DNA of 56,979 nt from Verrucomicrobiota bacterium (lineage in GTDB: Bacteria > Verrucomicrobiota > Verrucomicrobiia > Limisphaerales > Fontisphaeraceae). How positions within the stretch are numbered: position 1 is the stretch's first letter; each line of letters opens with the position of its first letter. A program made the translations under genes and the position numbers. Shown in pieces: positions 16,536 through 25,083 of the stretch. Location of the stretch: NCBI GenBank assembly GCA_037139415.1, contig JBAXGN010000018.1, positions 1-56,979 of the forward strand, read 5' to 3'. The notes below the pieces were generated by a model. The model had not been told where the DNA came from and made no database searches. It saw only the letters and a program-made list of their open reading frames with translations.

Positions 16536-18224
16536 GTGTGGACCTTTTCGCCTATTGTTGAACGCGAGCTGCGGATTCATGCCCGCCGTGCCCGCACGTA
16601 TTGGGCGCGCCTTCCGTTGCCGCTGACTCTCACGTTGATTTTCACCCTGATCCTCCTTAACGCCAGTGATCGCATTCCGCCGACCGAGATGGGCAAGGCC
16701 ATGTTCCAGGTGGCGGTCTGGTTTGCCTTGGCTTACTGCGTGCTCAGCGGCCTCCGCAGCACGGGCGATTGCATCAGCAGCGAAAAGCGGGAGGGCACGC
16801 TGGGGTTTCTGTTTCTGACGGATCTCAAAGGGCACGACATCATCCTGGGCAAACTGATTCCCAACTCCATCATTCATGTCACGGGTTTGGTCAGCCTCAT
16901 GCCGGTGCTGGTCATCCCCCTCCTGCTGGGCGGGGTGAGCGTGACGCTGGTGGCCAAGGTGGGAATCACCCTGATGGCCGCCATGTTTTTGTCGCTTACC
17001 GTGGGCATGCTCTGCTCCACGGTGGGGCGGCAGGAGCAATTCACGGTGGGGTCGGCGTTGGGAATCATGATCCTGCTGGTCGGCGTATTCCCGTTCGTGG
17101 CCGCCATCCTGGAGGAAAATTCTGAGCGATATGAGTCGCTGGTGACGCTGCTACGCGTGTTCAGCCCGGGCTACGCCTGCTGGTTGGCCTCGATCAGCGC
17201 CGGCAAGCATGCGGATCTCTGGCCGTGGTCGCTGGGCGGCATGCTGGCCTTGGGATCTCTGGCGCTGGTGCTGGCCAGCCTGCTGGTGGGCCGCCTCTGG
17301 CAGGAAAAAGTGCCCTCGACGCTGGGGTTCCGCCTGCGCACGCGCTTGGGCTGGATCCTGTATGGCCGGTCGGATACGCGGCGCGCTTTCCGTCGCCAGT
17401 GGCTCGAAGTCAATCCGATCGCCTGGCTGGCCTTGCGCAACCGGCTCCGGCTCTGGGTGGGCTGGCTGATCCTGGCCGGGAGCCTGGCGTTCTGGATATT
17501 TCTGCGCCTTGGCATCGGTACGAAGATGTTCGCGGGCCCGACTTCGGAAGTCATTCTGTTCCTCCTTCTGGGACTCATCAAAATGGCGATGGCTTCGGAG
17601 TCCGGGGTGGTGTTCAGCCGGGACATCCGCAACGGCGCTATGGAATTGGTGCTGACCACCCGGCTGAGTGTGCCGGAGGTTTTGGCCGGCCAATGCCGGG
17701 CGCTCCGAAAAATGTTCCAGGGACTCCTGGCGGGCCTCGCCGCGTTTACGCTGGGCCTGCTGATCGTGGCGCTGGTGGTTTCCTCCGAAACCTCCGGCCC
17801 TGACAAATTGGATCGCGCTTGGTACCTGCTCATCGCGATTCCGATACTGCTGGCCGACTTGTACACGCTGGCGTGGGTGGGCATGTGGATGGGCGTCGCG
17901 TCGAAAAATCCCCGCAACGCGGCCTCGGAAGCCTTCTTCCGGGTTTTACTGCTTCCTCATTTGGCGCTGGGTGCCGTATCCGCCTCGGTTGGGATGTCGA
18001 ATCTGCTGCTCCATACCCACATCGAATTGGGTTTTGAGGTGTTCCTGGCGTTGTATGTCATTCTGAGCCTGCTGGTGGATTATTATTGGTATCGGCACGC
18101 CCAGGACTGCCTTGTGCGCGAGTTCCGGCAATATGCCTATCAGCGATACGAACCGGATCGCCCGCTCAGTTTCTGGGGCCGGATTGGCCGGACGTTGGGC
18201 ACGGCCTGGGCCAAACGCGGGTGA
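16536..18224 (+). CDS. ABC-2-type transporter permease
   Basis: The 562-residue polytopic protein has about twelve hydrophobic spans in two groups (residues 25-240 and 300-530). The motif RSTGDCISSEKREGTLGFLFLTDL near residues 72-92 is the conserved cytoplasmic segment of ABC-2 permeases of the gliding/NosY type, repeated as SGVVFSRDIRNGAMELVLTTRL near 350. It would partner with an ATPase that is not encoded nearby. The only start in frame near the N-terminus is GTG at 16536. A deleted copy of its 5' end lies at 21573-21762. Confidence 0.82.
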   Translation: MWTFSPIVERELRIHARRARTYWARLPLPLTLTLIFTLILLNASDRIPPTEMGKAMFQVAVWFALAYCVLSGLRSTGDCISSEKREGTLGFLFLTDLKGHDIILGKLIPNSIIHVTGLVSLMPVLVIPLLLGGVSVTLVAKVGITLMAAMFLSLTVGMLCSTVGRQEQFTVGSALGIMILLVGVFPFVAAILEENSERYESLVTLLRVFSPGYACWLASISAGKHADLWPWSLGGMLALGSLALVLASLLVGRLWQEKVPSTLGFRLRTRLGWILYGRSDTRRAFRRQWLEVNPIAWLALRNRLRLWVGWLILAGSLAFWIFLRLGIGTKMFAGPTSEVILFLLLGLIKMAMASESGVVFSRDIRNGAMELVLTTRLSVPEVLAGQCRALRKMFQGLLAGLAAFTLGLLIVALVVSSETSGPDKLDRAWYLLIAIPILLADLYTLAWVGMWMGVASKNPRNAASEAFFRVLLLPHLALGAVSASVGMSNLLLHTHIELGFEVFLALYVILSLLVDYYWYRHAQDCLVREFRQYAYQRYEPDRPLSFWGRIGRTLGTAWAKRG

Positions 18225-18225
18225 G

Positions 18226-18239
18226 CTGATTCGAATCAG
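18226..18239. repeat. Perfect 14-bp palindrome
   Basis: CTGATTCGAATCAG directly follows the permease stop. It is a perfect palindrome without a loop, so it fits a dimeric protein-binding site better than a terminator. No second copy was seen. Confidence 0.35.
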
Positions 18240-18270
18240 GCTGGTGGAATTGAGATTTCCAAGTTAAAGC

Positions 18271-18317
18271 TTGACCGTTCAACAACCGGAAATTAGGTTG
18301 CCTGCCATTGAAATATG
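18271..18317 (+). promoter_or_regulatory. Promoter of the D-2-hydroxyacid dehydrogenase gene (copy L1)
   Basis: TTGACC (18271-18276), 17-nt spacer, TAGGTT (18294-18299), and the gene's ATG at 18315, 15 nt downstream. About 50 nt including the ATG recur at 23250-23299 with one difference, and weaker similarity extends to about 18254. Confidence 0.65.
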
Positions 18318-19367
18318 AGCCGATTCAAAGTTATCTCGCTTCCCCATGCTTATCCTTCCACGGTGAATGAACGCCGCGTTGTCACTGCGGCAGGCGGAGA
18401 ATACCTGGATGGCGACGGCATGCCGCTGGAAGAAGTTTTTAGACTCTGCGAAAATGCGGACGCTATTCTAGTCCGCTGGCACAAAATCGGGCCAGAGTTG
18501 ATCCGCCGTTTCCGCTGCTGCAAGATCATTGTCCGTTACGGTGTGGGCTACGATAACGTGGACCAATCTGCTGCCACGGAAGCGGGTATCATGGTGGGCC
18601 ACGCGCCTTCCTATTGCCTGGATGAAGTGGCAACCCATGCACTCGCGCTGTTGCTGGCCTGCGTACGCAACGTGATTCCCATCCAACGCCGGCTCACGCA
18701 GGGCGGATGGGCTCCGAACCCGCCGGAAAAAAGCTACCGGATGGTCGGGCGCACAATGGGTTTGGTGGGCTTCGGGAACATTGGCCAGACGGTGGCGCGC
18801 AAGCTGGGCGGCTGGCGCATGCGGCTGCTGGCGACGGACCCTTTTGTGGAGCGAGAGACGGCGGCGGCGCTAGGCGTTGAACTGGTGGATCTGCGCACGC
18901 TCTGCCGCGAATCGGATTTTATTTCCCTCCACGCGCCACTTTTGCCGGAGACACGGCACTTGGTCAGCCATCGCGAGTTCGAGCTGATGAAGCCGGGCGT
19001 CATCATCGTTAACACAGCGCGTGGTCCAGTGCTTGACGCGGAGGCGCTGCTGGTGGCGCTGAATACCGGGCGCGTAGCCTCCGCGGGGCTGGACGTGTTT
19101 GAGTTGGAGCCGTTGGATCTTAACTCACCGTTGCGATCACACCCACGCGTCGTCATTTCTGACCACACGGCCTGGTATTCGGAGGAATCAGTCGCTGAAC
19201 TGCAAACGACCGTGGCGGAAGAAGCCGTGCGCGTCTGCACCGGCGGGCTGCCGGTGTCACTCGCCAATCCGGAAGTGCTGCACCGTCTGGGGCGAAACGC
19301 TGAGTGGACGCTCAGCTACGCCGCGCGTTGGCAGCTAAAGCGATTGGAGCAGAAACGAATCGGTTAG
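18315..19367 (+). CDS. D-isomer 2-hydroxyacid dehydrogenase, CtBP-like
   Basis: The 350-residue product has the two-domain 2-hydroxyacid dehydrogenase fold. The NAD loop is MGLVGFGNIGQTVARKLGG. Catalytic residues are Arg in VNTARGPVLD, Glu in DVFELEPL, and His in ISDHTAWYSEESV; this last motif is typical of the C-terminal-binding-protein branch. It would reduce a 2-keto acid with NADH in the cytoplasm; the substrate is unknown. The length is normal. The ATG lies very close to the -10 box, giving a 5' UTR of about 8 nt or less. Confidence 0.88.
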   Translation: MSRFKVISLPHAYPSTVNERRVVTAAGGEYLDGDGMPLEEVFRLCENADAILVRWHKIGPELIRRFRCCKIIVRYGVGYDNVDQSAATEAGIMVGHAPSYCLDEVATHALALLLACVRNVIPIQRRLTQGGWAPNPPEKSYRMVGRTMGLVGFGNIGQTVARKLGGWRMRLLATDPFVERETAAALGVELVDLRTLCRESDFISLHAPLLPETRHLVSHREFELMKPGVIIVNTARGPVLDAEALLVALNTGRVASAGLDVFELEPLDLNSPLRSHPRVVISDHTAWYSEESVAELQTTVAEEAVRVCTGGLPVSLANPEVLHRLGRNAEWTLSYAARWQLKRLEQKRIG

Positions 19368-19496
19368 CTATATTGATTCCCTCAACAAGTTGATCAAAAG
19401 CTAGTCAGGGGATGTTTTGCGTTTCCGGCATCGGTAACTCACCCGTAAACGGAAAAAGCCGCCAATGCAGGGCCGAAAAATGTCAAAGAAACAGGG

Positions 19497-19579
19497 TTGA
19501 CGACTCCAAGAGCGGGATTAATGTTCGCACCATGGATGCAAGCCAAAATACAATGCTCCTTAACCGAATCGCGGCGAGT
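19497..19579 (+). promoter_or_regulatory. Promoter/leader cassette, copy C (TPR-like secreted protein gene)
   Basis: -35 TTGACG (19497-19502), 16-nt spacer ending CGGGAT, -10 TAATGT (19519-19524), ATG at 19532 after 7 nt. The box at 19549-19579 contains CAATGCTCCTTAACCG and ATCGCGGCGAGT. The leader frame reads MLLNRIAAS and stops shortly after. This region (19368-19652) holds no other gene. Confidence 0.7.
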
Positions 19580-19652
19580 TGGTTAGGTTAGGTGAGGGCC
19601 GAAAATAGCAGACAGCAAATCCAACATCAAAATAGACAATCAAAACAAAACC

Positions 19653-21296
19653 ATGAAAACCATTATTCGATTCAGCACCGGAATGTTCGCGCTGGCAGGT
19701 GTTTTGTCGGCAGCGCTTGCGCAGGAAACGAACGAGCACCCGCTGGGTGGCTTGACCCCAGGTGCTTCGTCCGCAAAAACATCGCAGCCCGTGTTCGATA
19801 CTTGGGAAATCACCGGACGAACCTTCGCTAACCTAAACGAGCTTACGGGCTACGCGAAGGATGGCGGCTTCGTGGTGGTCGGAAGGTTCGGAGATTTCCA
19901 CGCGCCAGCCAAAGTGGTCGGCATACGGACTGGCACAAACTCCATCAGTTACCGGCGCAAGAATGGCAGCGCAGGCAAATATCCCGGCTTTGACGGCTTT
20001 GAACTCAAGACGGTGACCCTTGAAGACCCGGCAGGAAATGAAACCATCGTCGTGTTGCGTTCGCACGAAAAGGTTGTTCCGGACGCGGTCACACTTTCCA
20101 AGCCAGTTTTATCGAATCCGTTGTCGCCCACTGCGCTGGTTCTGACGACCAATGATCCCGCACCGGACAAGGTCACCAAACCGGAGCTGATTGTTGCGTC
20201 TGTTTCGCCAGACAAACTTCCGGTCGAAGACGCCTGGCGGCTCGTGGAGGCAGGTCGCAAACTTTCTGCCGCCGACTTTTCTGCCGGTGAGTTAAAGCTT
20301 CAAAAAGACCCGACCGACCTCGCGACTCGGCTGCAGCTTTTGGGGCACGAGGGGCATGGTCATCCAATGTCGCCGGCGGGAGTCAAACTCTTACTGGGAG
20401 TAATTGAGAACAATCCGCGCAGCCGCATCGCCGGTCCAATTTGCATTGTCATTTCCGCTTTTGACCAACAAACCTTCACGCGGGCAATCGGACTCTGGCA
20501 GGATTTTATCACAGCCAACCCCGCTGACGTGCGCATCCTCGGCAACGCGGCCATGTGGATGGAGCAATTCGCCATGGTTCAGCCGGAATTTAAAGGCAAG
20601 AGCAAAGCCCTGTATGAAAAAGTCCGCGCCCTCGAACCGAACAACCCGGACTGGGCGGAACATATGGGGCGCGCCTGGCTGGGGGAGGCCACCATTCTGA
20701 ATGCTCCTGAACAAACGGATCAGCGGATTGCCGCCGCCAAGCAGTGCATTCAACAATTTGAAGCCGCCGAGCGGCTGCGTCACCAATCCAGCCGGGACGC
20801 ATACCGCATGCAGAGTGGCGAGAGTTATCTTGAAATCTTGGCCCGGGCTTCCCTGCTGGCGGGCGAAACCAATCAGGCAAAAGCCTACGCCACCCAACTC
20901 CTTAAAACCGTTGATGCAAAGACGGACACATGGAACTACGGCAACCTGATCCACGGTTACAATTCGTTCCTCGGCTTGATCGCCGTCCACGAGGGTAAAC
21001 CCGACGAAGCTGCAAAGTATCTGCTCGCCGCCGGCAAGACTCCCGGCTCACCGCAGTTGAATTCATTCGGACCGGATTTCATGCTCGCCAAAGAGTTGCT
21101 GCGCCTCGGTCAAAAGGATGTGGTGCTGCAATATCTGGATTCGGTCGGAAACTTTTGGGGTAACACCAACAAGAACGCAGGTGAAAAAAACGCCAATACT
21201 ATCCGCGTCAATCTAAACAACTTGCACACGTTGGAATCATACCGGCAGGCAATCCGAGATGGAAAATTTCCCGCTGATCCGAAGTGGTCGCGGTAA
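19653..21296 (+). CDS. Secreted TPR-like protein of unknown function
   Basis: The 547-residue product has a signal peptide (MFALAGVLSAALA, cleavage near QE). Residues 50-125 form a beta-rich domain; from about 190 onward the chain is helical with TPR-like pairs, for example WAEHMGRAWLGEAT, SLLAGETNQAKAYATQLL and GKPDEAAKYLLAAGKTPG. It probably works as an extracytoplasmic protein-interaction scaffold. It is monocistronic, driven by cassette promoter C, and followed about 150 nt downstream by a dispersed repeat also found after the beta-helix gene. I do not recognise a named family. Confidence 0.65.
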   Translation: MKTIIRFSTGMFALAGVLSAALAQETNEHPLGGLTPGASSAKTSQPVFDTWEITGRTFANLNELTGYAKDGGFVVVGRFGDFHAPAKVVGIRTGTNSISYRRKNGSAGKYPGFDGFELKTVTLEDPAGNETIVVLRSHEKVVPDAVTLSKPVLSNPLSPTALVLTTNDPAPDKVTKPELIVASVSPDKLPVEDAWRLVEAGRKLSAADFSAGELKLQKDPTDLATRLQLLGHEGHGHPMSPAGVKLLLGVIENNPRSRIAGPICIVISAFDQQTFTRAIGLWQDFITANPADVRILGNAAMWMEQFAMVQPEFKGKSKALYEKVRALEPNNPDWAEHMGRAWLGEATILNAPEQTDQRIAAAKQCIQQFEAAERLRHQSSRDAYRMQSGESYLEILARASLLAGETNQAKAYATQLLKTVDAKTDTWNYGNLIHGYNSFLGLIAVHEGKPDEAAKYLLAAGKTPGSPQLNSFGPDFMLAKELLRLGQKDVVLQYLDSVGNFWGNTNKNAGEKNANTIRVNLNNLHTLESYRQAIRDGKFPADPKWSR

Positions 21297-21450
21297 AATT
21301 TGCTCCATGAAAGAACTTCTCTTTAACCGTGAGGCCAGCATTGATTAGTGACTGTGACGGGTGGCGTTCGAGATAACGTATCTCCCCTTTCGGAACGCGA
21401 AAAGGGGTTATTAGAACAACGGCATATTTCCATTTAATCCTTTCCTTTTC

Positions 21451-21502
21451 TTTATTGCGGTCGCGTCGTGGTGCTTTTCCAACTGCCCATGTGCAGCCGG
21501 GC
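21451..21502 (+). repeat. Dispersed repeat Q, copy 1
   Basis: TTTATTGCGGTCGCG, then TGGTGCTTTTCCAACTGCCC and GTGCAGCCGGG, closely matches 47467-47516. Both copies lie 85-155 nt downstream of a gene that also has a promoter/leader cassette upstream. No ORF or U-tract hairpin is obvious. Confidence 0.65.
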
Positions 21503-21572
21503 TGCAATGGCTCCCATTACGTGCCATCACTTTCCGGCACCCGTAGGGTCTCCATCCGCCGTATCGGTCTGG

Positions 21573-21762
21573 CTTCCATGTTTCCCCGTTACGGAACCAA
21601 CTCTCCCGTTGCCGCTGACCCTCCCGTTGTTTTTTACCCTGATCCTCCTTACCACCAGTGATCGCATTCCGCCGGCCGAGATGGGCAAAGCCATGTTCCA
21701 GGTGGCGGTCTGGTTTGCCCTGGCTTACTGCGTGTTCAGCGGCCTTCGTAGCACGGGGCCAA
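21573..21762 (+). pseudogene. Deleted duplicate of the ABC permease 5' region
   Basis: The first part (21573-21605) matches the permease promoter region (about 16441-16475). The rest (to 21762) matches permease codons encoding LPLPLTL, then SDRIPPxEMGKAMFQVAVW and ALAYCVxSGLRSTG (about 16617-16776). The intervening ~145 nt, including the start codon, are gone; both edges carry a GTTG-type microhomology. Homology stops after RSTG. No product is expected. Confidence 0.85.
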
Positions 21763-21816
21763 GGGAGATGGCGTACGCGAGCCGCCGGAATGCCCGTGAT
21801 GCGGTTACCGGGTTGG

Positions 21817-22899
21817 TTACGGTCGTCCCGGCTTGCATAACCGGTATAGGCGCATCGGGTAGTTGGTTTCGCCAGCCAGCCTGAAAGTAATTCCGCCAGT
21901 GGCCCCTGCGGTTACAGTCCCAATCGTTTGCCAATTAGTCGTGGCCAAGTCGGCATTGGCTTGGATCAGGTATGACGTATTGTTATTGCCAATGCCAGTC
22001 AACAGGAAAACTCCGTTCGAGAGTCCTGCCGTAGTGATGTCGAGCAACTCGACAGCCGTCACATGCAACAACGGCCCGTTGCCGCGTCCGTTTTCGCGCG
22101 AACCAAAAAGGTAACTTATTTTCTCGTCGTCCGCGTATAACCGGAACGTGACGGCACCACCGCCGATCACGTTCGCCACCAGGTTGCTGGTAAGCGGCAA
22201 CGGCCAGGCGACTGCCACGTTGTCTCCCGGTGGCCAATATATGTTGGTGCAGAGCGGTTCGTGCGCCGTTGCAAGCAGCTCCGGCAGCGAACCAAATGCC
22301 ACACCGTTGGTCGTCGGCGATTTGGTTTTACCTGTCCCTTCCACCCAACTGTTGTTGGACAACCATTCGATGACAAAGTAACCCACACCGATCCAATTGA
22401 ATGTGGCGTCGTTCGGCTGTTCTCCACTCATGCCATAATTGCTGTTAAGTTCCAGGGAAATTCCAGTAACAGACCAACGGTTGGACCCGTAAGTCATGTT
22501 AAATAGGGCCACTGCATTCGACAGGTTGAACTCGACAACGCTTTGGAATTCACCCTTCAGCGACGATCCTGACGCAATAGCGAGGGTGCCAGCGGCGCCA
22601 AAATTCCGGCCGGTGAGATCGGCGCCGGTCGGATTGTTGGTGGAACCCGTGGCGAGAAAGGCGTCAGCGCTGGCGGTGCCGGTGAAAATAGTTTGGGCCT
22701 CGGCTGGGGAGAAGAGCCACAGGACCGGAATCAGGAAGGTCGTCGTCCATAATGTCCGGCCCAGGAAGCGCGCGCGCGGCCGCCAAAACCAAGCAAAAAA
22801 AACACTTTGGATATGATCAAAAACCGGGGAAATCTGCGTGTAGAGCCGGGATGCCAGTAACCATCCAATTCCTGATGGAAAACTGGTTTTGGTAGCCAT
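21817..22899 (-). CDS. Secreted DNRLRE-like protein with verrucomicrobial C-terminal module
   Basis: The start at 22899 follows a strong AGGAGG by 4-5 nt and gives 360 residues. An export signal is seen near residues 48-70 (LWTTTFLIPVLWLFSPAEA), after an unusually long arginine-containing N-region. The mature part begins with a disaggregatase/DNRLRE-like segment (GRNFGAAGTLAIASGSSLKGEF, then SVVEFNLS). The C-terminus (YLIQANADLATTNWQ ... MRLYRLCKPG) is the short module seen on other secreted proteins here. It is probably a surface-exposed, possibly glycan-binding protein. It reads convergently towards the permease fragment. An in-frame leader ATG at 22965 belongs to cassette D. Confidence 0.65.
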   Translation of the reverse strand: MATKTSFPSGIGWLLASRLYTQISPVFDHIQSVFFAWFWRPRARFLGRTLWTTTFLIPVLWLFSPAEAQTIFTGTASADAFLATGSTNNPTGADLTGRNFGAAGTLAIASGSSLKGEFQSVVEFNLSNAVALFNMTYGSNRWSVTGISLELNSNYGMSGEQPNDATFNWIGVGYFVIEWLSNNSWVEGTGKTKSPTTNGVAFGSLPELLATAHEPLCTNIYWPPGDNVAVAWPLPLTSNLVANVIGGGAVTFRLYADDEKISYLFGSRENGRGNGPLLHVTAVELLDITTAGLSNGVFLLTGIGNNNTSYLIQANADLATTNWQTIGTVTAGATGGITFRLAGETNYPMRLYRLCKPGRP

Positions 22900-22915
22900 T
22901 GCACCTCCTCCTACC

Positions 22916-23002
22916 GGACTGGCCGCGATGCGGTTCGGGAAAATTGCTTCTCGACGTGCGATCATACTCGAGCAGACTAAATCCGGCGCAGGGAGCGGTC
23001 AA
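22916..23002 (-). promoter_or_regulatory. Promoter/leader cassette, copy D (DNRLRE-like gene)
   Basis: Minus strand: -35 TTGACC (23002-22997), 17-nt spacer with CCGGAT, -10 TAGTCT (22979-22974), ATG at 22965 after 8 nt. The box at 22949-22916 contains AAGCAATTTTCCCGAACC and CCGC-ATC-GCGG, and runs straight into the AGGAGG of the downstream gene. The leader frame (FPNRIAASP) is in frame with the gene here. Confidence 0.72.
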
Positions 23003-23136
23003 GACCGGGATTCGGAATCAAACCATAACCTTATCTGATTCTCATCATGTCTTTTACTGACTCGCTCCCAACGGTTGCTTTCGCAGCCATCCGTGCCGGT
23101 GGGGCTGGGAACTCCTGATTTGCATACCATGGTGAA

Positions 23137-23220
23137 ATTGAAGGGAATTTAGCGCTTCAGGTCAGGTAGAGGCCGAACAAAGCAGAGACTGAATGATACT
23201 ATGGTTTGATAGTCAAATAG
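23137..23220 (+). repeat. Dispersed repeat S, copy 1
   Basis: TTGAAGGGAATTTAGCGCTTC, then GGTCAGGTAGAGGCCGAAC and, after a variable gap, GGTTTGATAGTCAAATA. A second copy lies at 41457-41530 and a degenerate one at about 19575-19612. Each lies within about 40 nt of a promoter of the TTGAC/TAnnnT family. Confidence 0.65.
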
Positions 23221-23252
23221 AGGCCACGAGTTTTTGATTACCAGGTTAGCGC

Positions 23253-23299
23253 TTGACCGTTCAACAACCGGAAATTAGGTTGCCTGTCATTGAAATATG
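23253..23299 (+). promoter_or_regulatory. Orphan duplicate promoter (copy L2), antisense to the tannase gene
   Basis: TTGACC (23253-23258), 17-nt spacer, TAGGTT (23276-23281), ATG at 23297. It is nearly identical to the dehydrogenase promoter at 18271, but only a 27-codon ORF follows, running into the 3' end of the convergent tannase-like gene. If active it would give an antisense transcript. Confidence 0.55.
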
Positions 23300-23357
23300 A
23301 ATAGGGCCTTATTTAGGGCGTTGTTAATGAATGATCCCCAAGCGATGGGTTATCGGT

Positions 23358-24911
23358 TCATTCAGCGGCGGATGGCCTGAAGCGTTCCGTGATGCGCTCG
23401 ACACCTCCACGCGGTCCGGCCACGGGCTTAAAACCGGTTTCAGGTGACCAGCCGGTTTTCGACGGATACGGGTAGAGCGGCATGTCCAACTCGGTCTTTC
23501 CGTTAATGACACGCTGTGCCTGGATCATATCCGGAACGACACCCTTTTCACGCCAGTTGATCACCAGGCCAAGCATACTCGGCAGCTTGTTGATTCCGGG
23601 ACCGGGTCCGTGGCTCATTCCGGGAATAATGTAGAATCTGAAAAACGCCTTGGCTTTTTCCACGGAACCGAAATGCTCGGCAACCCGTTCATAGTAGTCG
23701 AGCGTGGCGTGGTAGGGCACGCAGGAGTCAGCGGAACCGGACACCATAATCAGCTTGCCGCCGCGTTTTTCGAAGCGGCTCAGGTCGGGATTCTCGGCGT
23801 TCAGATATGGCCCCAGCGCGGTGGTATAGGTGTCCATGTCCTTTCCAAAATCTAGTTCCATAAGGTCTTTGTTCGCCCCGAAAACCCACTTGAAGAGATA
23901 GAGATGGCCGCGCGCGATATTGAAGGAACTGCCAAACGGAATGCCGCAGAATATGCGTTCGCCAGTGATGGCGTGTCGCGGTCCATCAAACAGTTTCCGG
24001 AGGGCTTCGGCGTGTGCTTCCGAGAGCGTGGCATCCTTCTGCCTTGCAAGCTGGATGACCGCCTCGATGTCGTTTGTGCCGCAACGCGGATCCGAAACGA
24101 GTTTGCCGTCCGTCTGCGGCGTTTCGCGGGTGGCCATATATTCGTTTCCGGCGCGGAGGATGTTGTTTTGCTGGCTCTCGGTGAAGGGGCAGCGGTGGAA
24201 TATCTGCTCATTCCACAGGAAGTAGGCATGCAGCGGAGTACGGCAGTGGGCGGGAATGTTCGCGACAATGCCATCGTAGTCCTCGGGATACCGCTGCGCT
24301 TCCTGCAGCGCCTGCTGACCGCCGGTCGAGCCGCCGTTAAAGTACGAGTATTCGGGGTCTCGGCCATAGTACGCCCGCACAACCTGCTTCGCGCAGACCG
24401 TCATGAGGTGCGTGGCACGAAACCCGAAATCCTTCCAGACCTCCGGATTTTCGATGCCGGAATCGGCGTTCGGCGCCGTCCCCATATCGGTCGTTGCGAC
24501 GGCATAGCCGGCGTGGCACATTCCGGCCAAACTGGCGGGATTGATGCTGCCCGCCGCACCGCCGTTGCCAAGACCAACCAAGCGCCCGTTCCAAGTCTCG
24601 GCATTCGGCAGCCAGATCTCCACATGGATATTGGATTTCCTGGCCGGGTTGAGGACGATCTTCACCATGGTCCGCGGCGGAAGGTTGCTCAACGACCGTC
24701 CATTGGGTATCGCCATGATCGGAGCGTCACTGTGCTCCACGAGCGCGAGTTTCCCTTGCTCGATCTTCAGTGCCCTAAGATTCGTCAGCCCATCCTGTTT
24801 CTCCAGACCGTCGGCGAACGCGGTCGTCATCATCCCCCCCAAAGCCAATAGGCACGCGCCGAGGAGCGCATTCAGGCCTGGCCTCACAAAGTAAGTTTTT
24901 TTGACTGGCAT
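23358..24911 (-). CDS. Tannase / feruloyl esterase family protein
   Basis: The 517-residue product (start 24911) has a signal peptide (LLGACLLALGGMMTTAFA). The serine hydrolase triad of the tannase family is visible: S195 in YFNGGSTGGQQAL, D395 in VSGSADSCVP and H434 in PGMSHGPGP. The cysteine pair near 173 and 397 is in the place of the disulfide that links Ser and His regions in this family. It would hydrolyse aryl esters such as feruloyl or galloyl groups on plant polymers. The ATG is the one predicted by the nearby leaderless-type promoter. An upstream ATG at 24965 lies before that promoter and is unlikely. Confidence 0.87.
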   Translation of the reverse strand: MPVKKTYFVRPGLNALLGACLLALGGMMTTAFADGLEKQDGLTNLRALKIEQGKLALVEHSDAPIMAIPNGRSLSNLPPRTMVKIVLNPARKSNIHVEIWLPNAETWNGRLVGLGNGGAAGSINPASLAGMCHAGYAVATTDMGTAPNADSGIENPEVWKDFGFRATHLMTVCAKQVVRAYYGRDPEYSYFNGGSTGGQQALQEAQRYPEDYDGIVANIPAHCRTPLHAYFLWNEQIFHRCPFTESQQNNILRAGNEYMATRETPQTDGKLVSDPRCGTNDIEAVIQLARQKDATLSEAHAEALRKLFDGPRHAITGERIFCGIPFGSSFNIARGHLYLFKWVFGANKDLMELDFGKDMDTYTTALGPYLNAENPDLSRFEKRGGKLIMVSGSADSCVPYHATLDYYERVAEHFGSVEKAKAFFRFYIIPGMSHGPGPGINKLPSMLGLVINWREKGVVPDMIQAQRVINGKTELDMPLYPYPSKTGWSPETGFKPVAGPRGGVERITERFRPSAAE

Positions 24912-24946
24912 GAGTTTCAGTTTGTCCCGTTTATCCGCCGCGTCAA
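24909..24946 (-). promoter_or_regulatory. Putative leaderless promoter of the tannase-like gene
   Basis: Minus strand: CGCTTGACG with -35 TTGACG (24946-24941), 17 nt, a poor -10 (AAACTG) and the gene's ATG 6 nt later (24911). The sequence before the ATG (ACTCATG) resembles other members. The weak -10 lowers confidence. Confidence 0.35.
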
Positions 24947-24998
24947 GCGCATTACCAACTGCCACGCAGAATGAGCATGGCCAACGCCAAAAGTAATT

Positions 24999-25047
24999 TC
25001 ACTTATCGCGTGTCACTTATCGCGTTGCGGTGAGATATAGTCCTCAC
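24999..25047. other. Short direct repeat and hairpin between two minus-strand genes
   Basis: TCACTTATCGCGT occurs twice (24999-25011 and 25013-25025), followed by GTGAG/CTCAC (25030-25034 and 25043-25047). It could be an operator or a remnant of the cassette box, since CGC-AAC-GCG is also present on the minus strand. Confidence 0.3.
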
Positions 25048-25083
25048 TACCGTGGTTACTCAATCTGCGCGCTGACTTTGTGT

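Noticed and set aside
18226-18239. TTCGAA-containing palindrome resembling a tRNA T-loop
   Set aside because: No acceptor, D or anticodon stems nearby; it is a plain palindrome.
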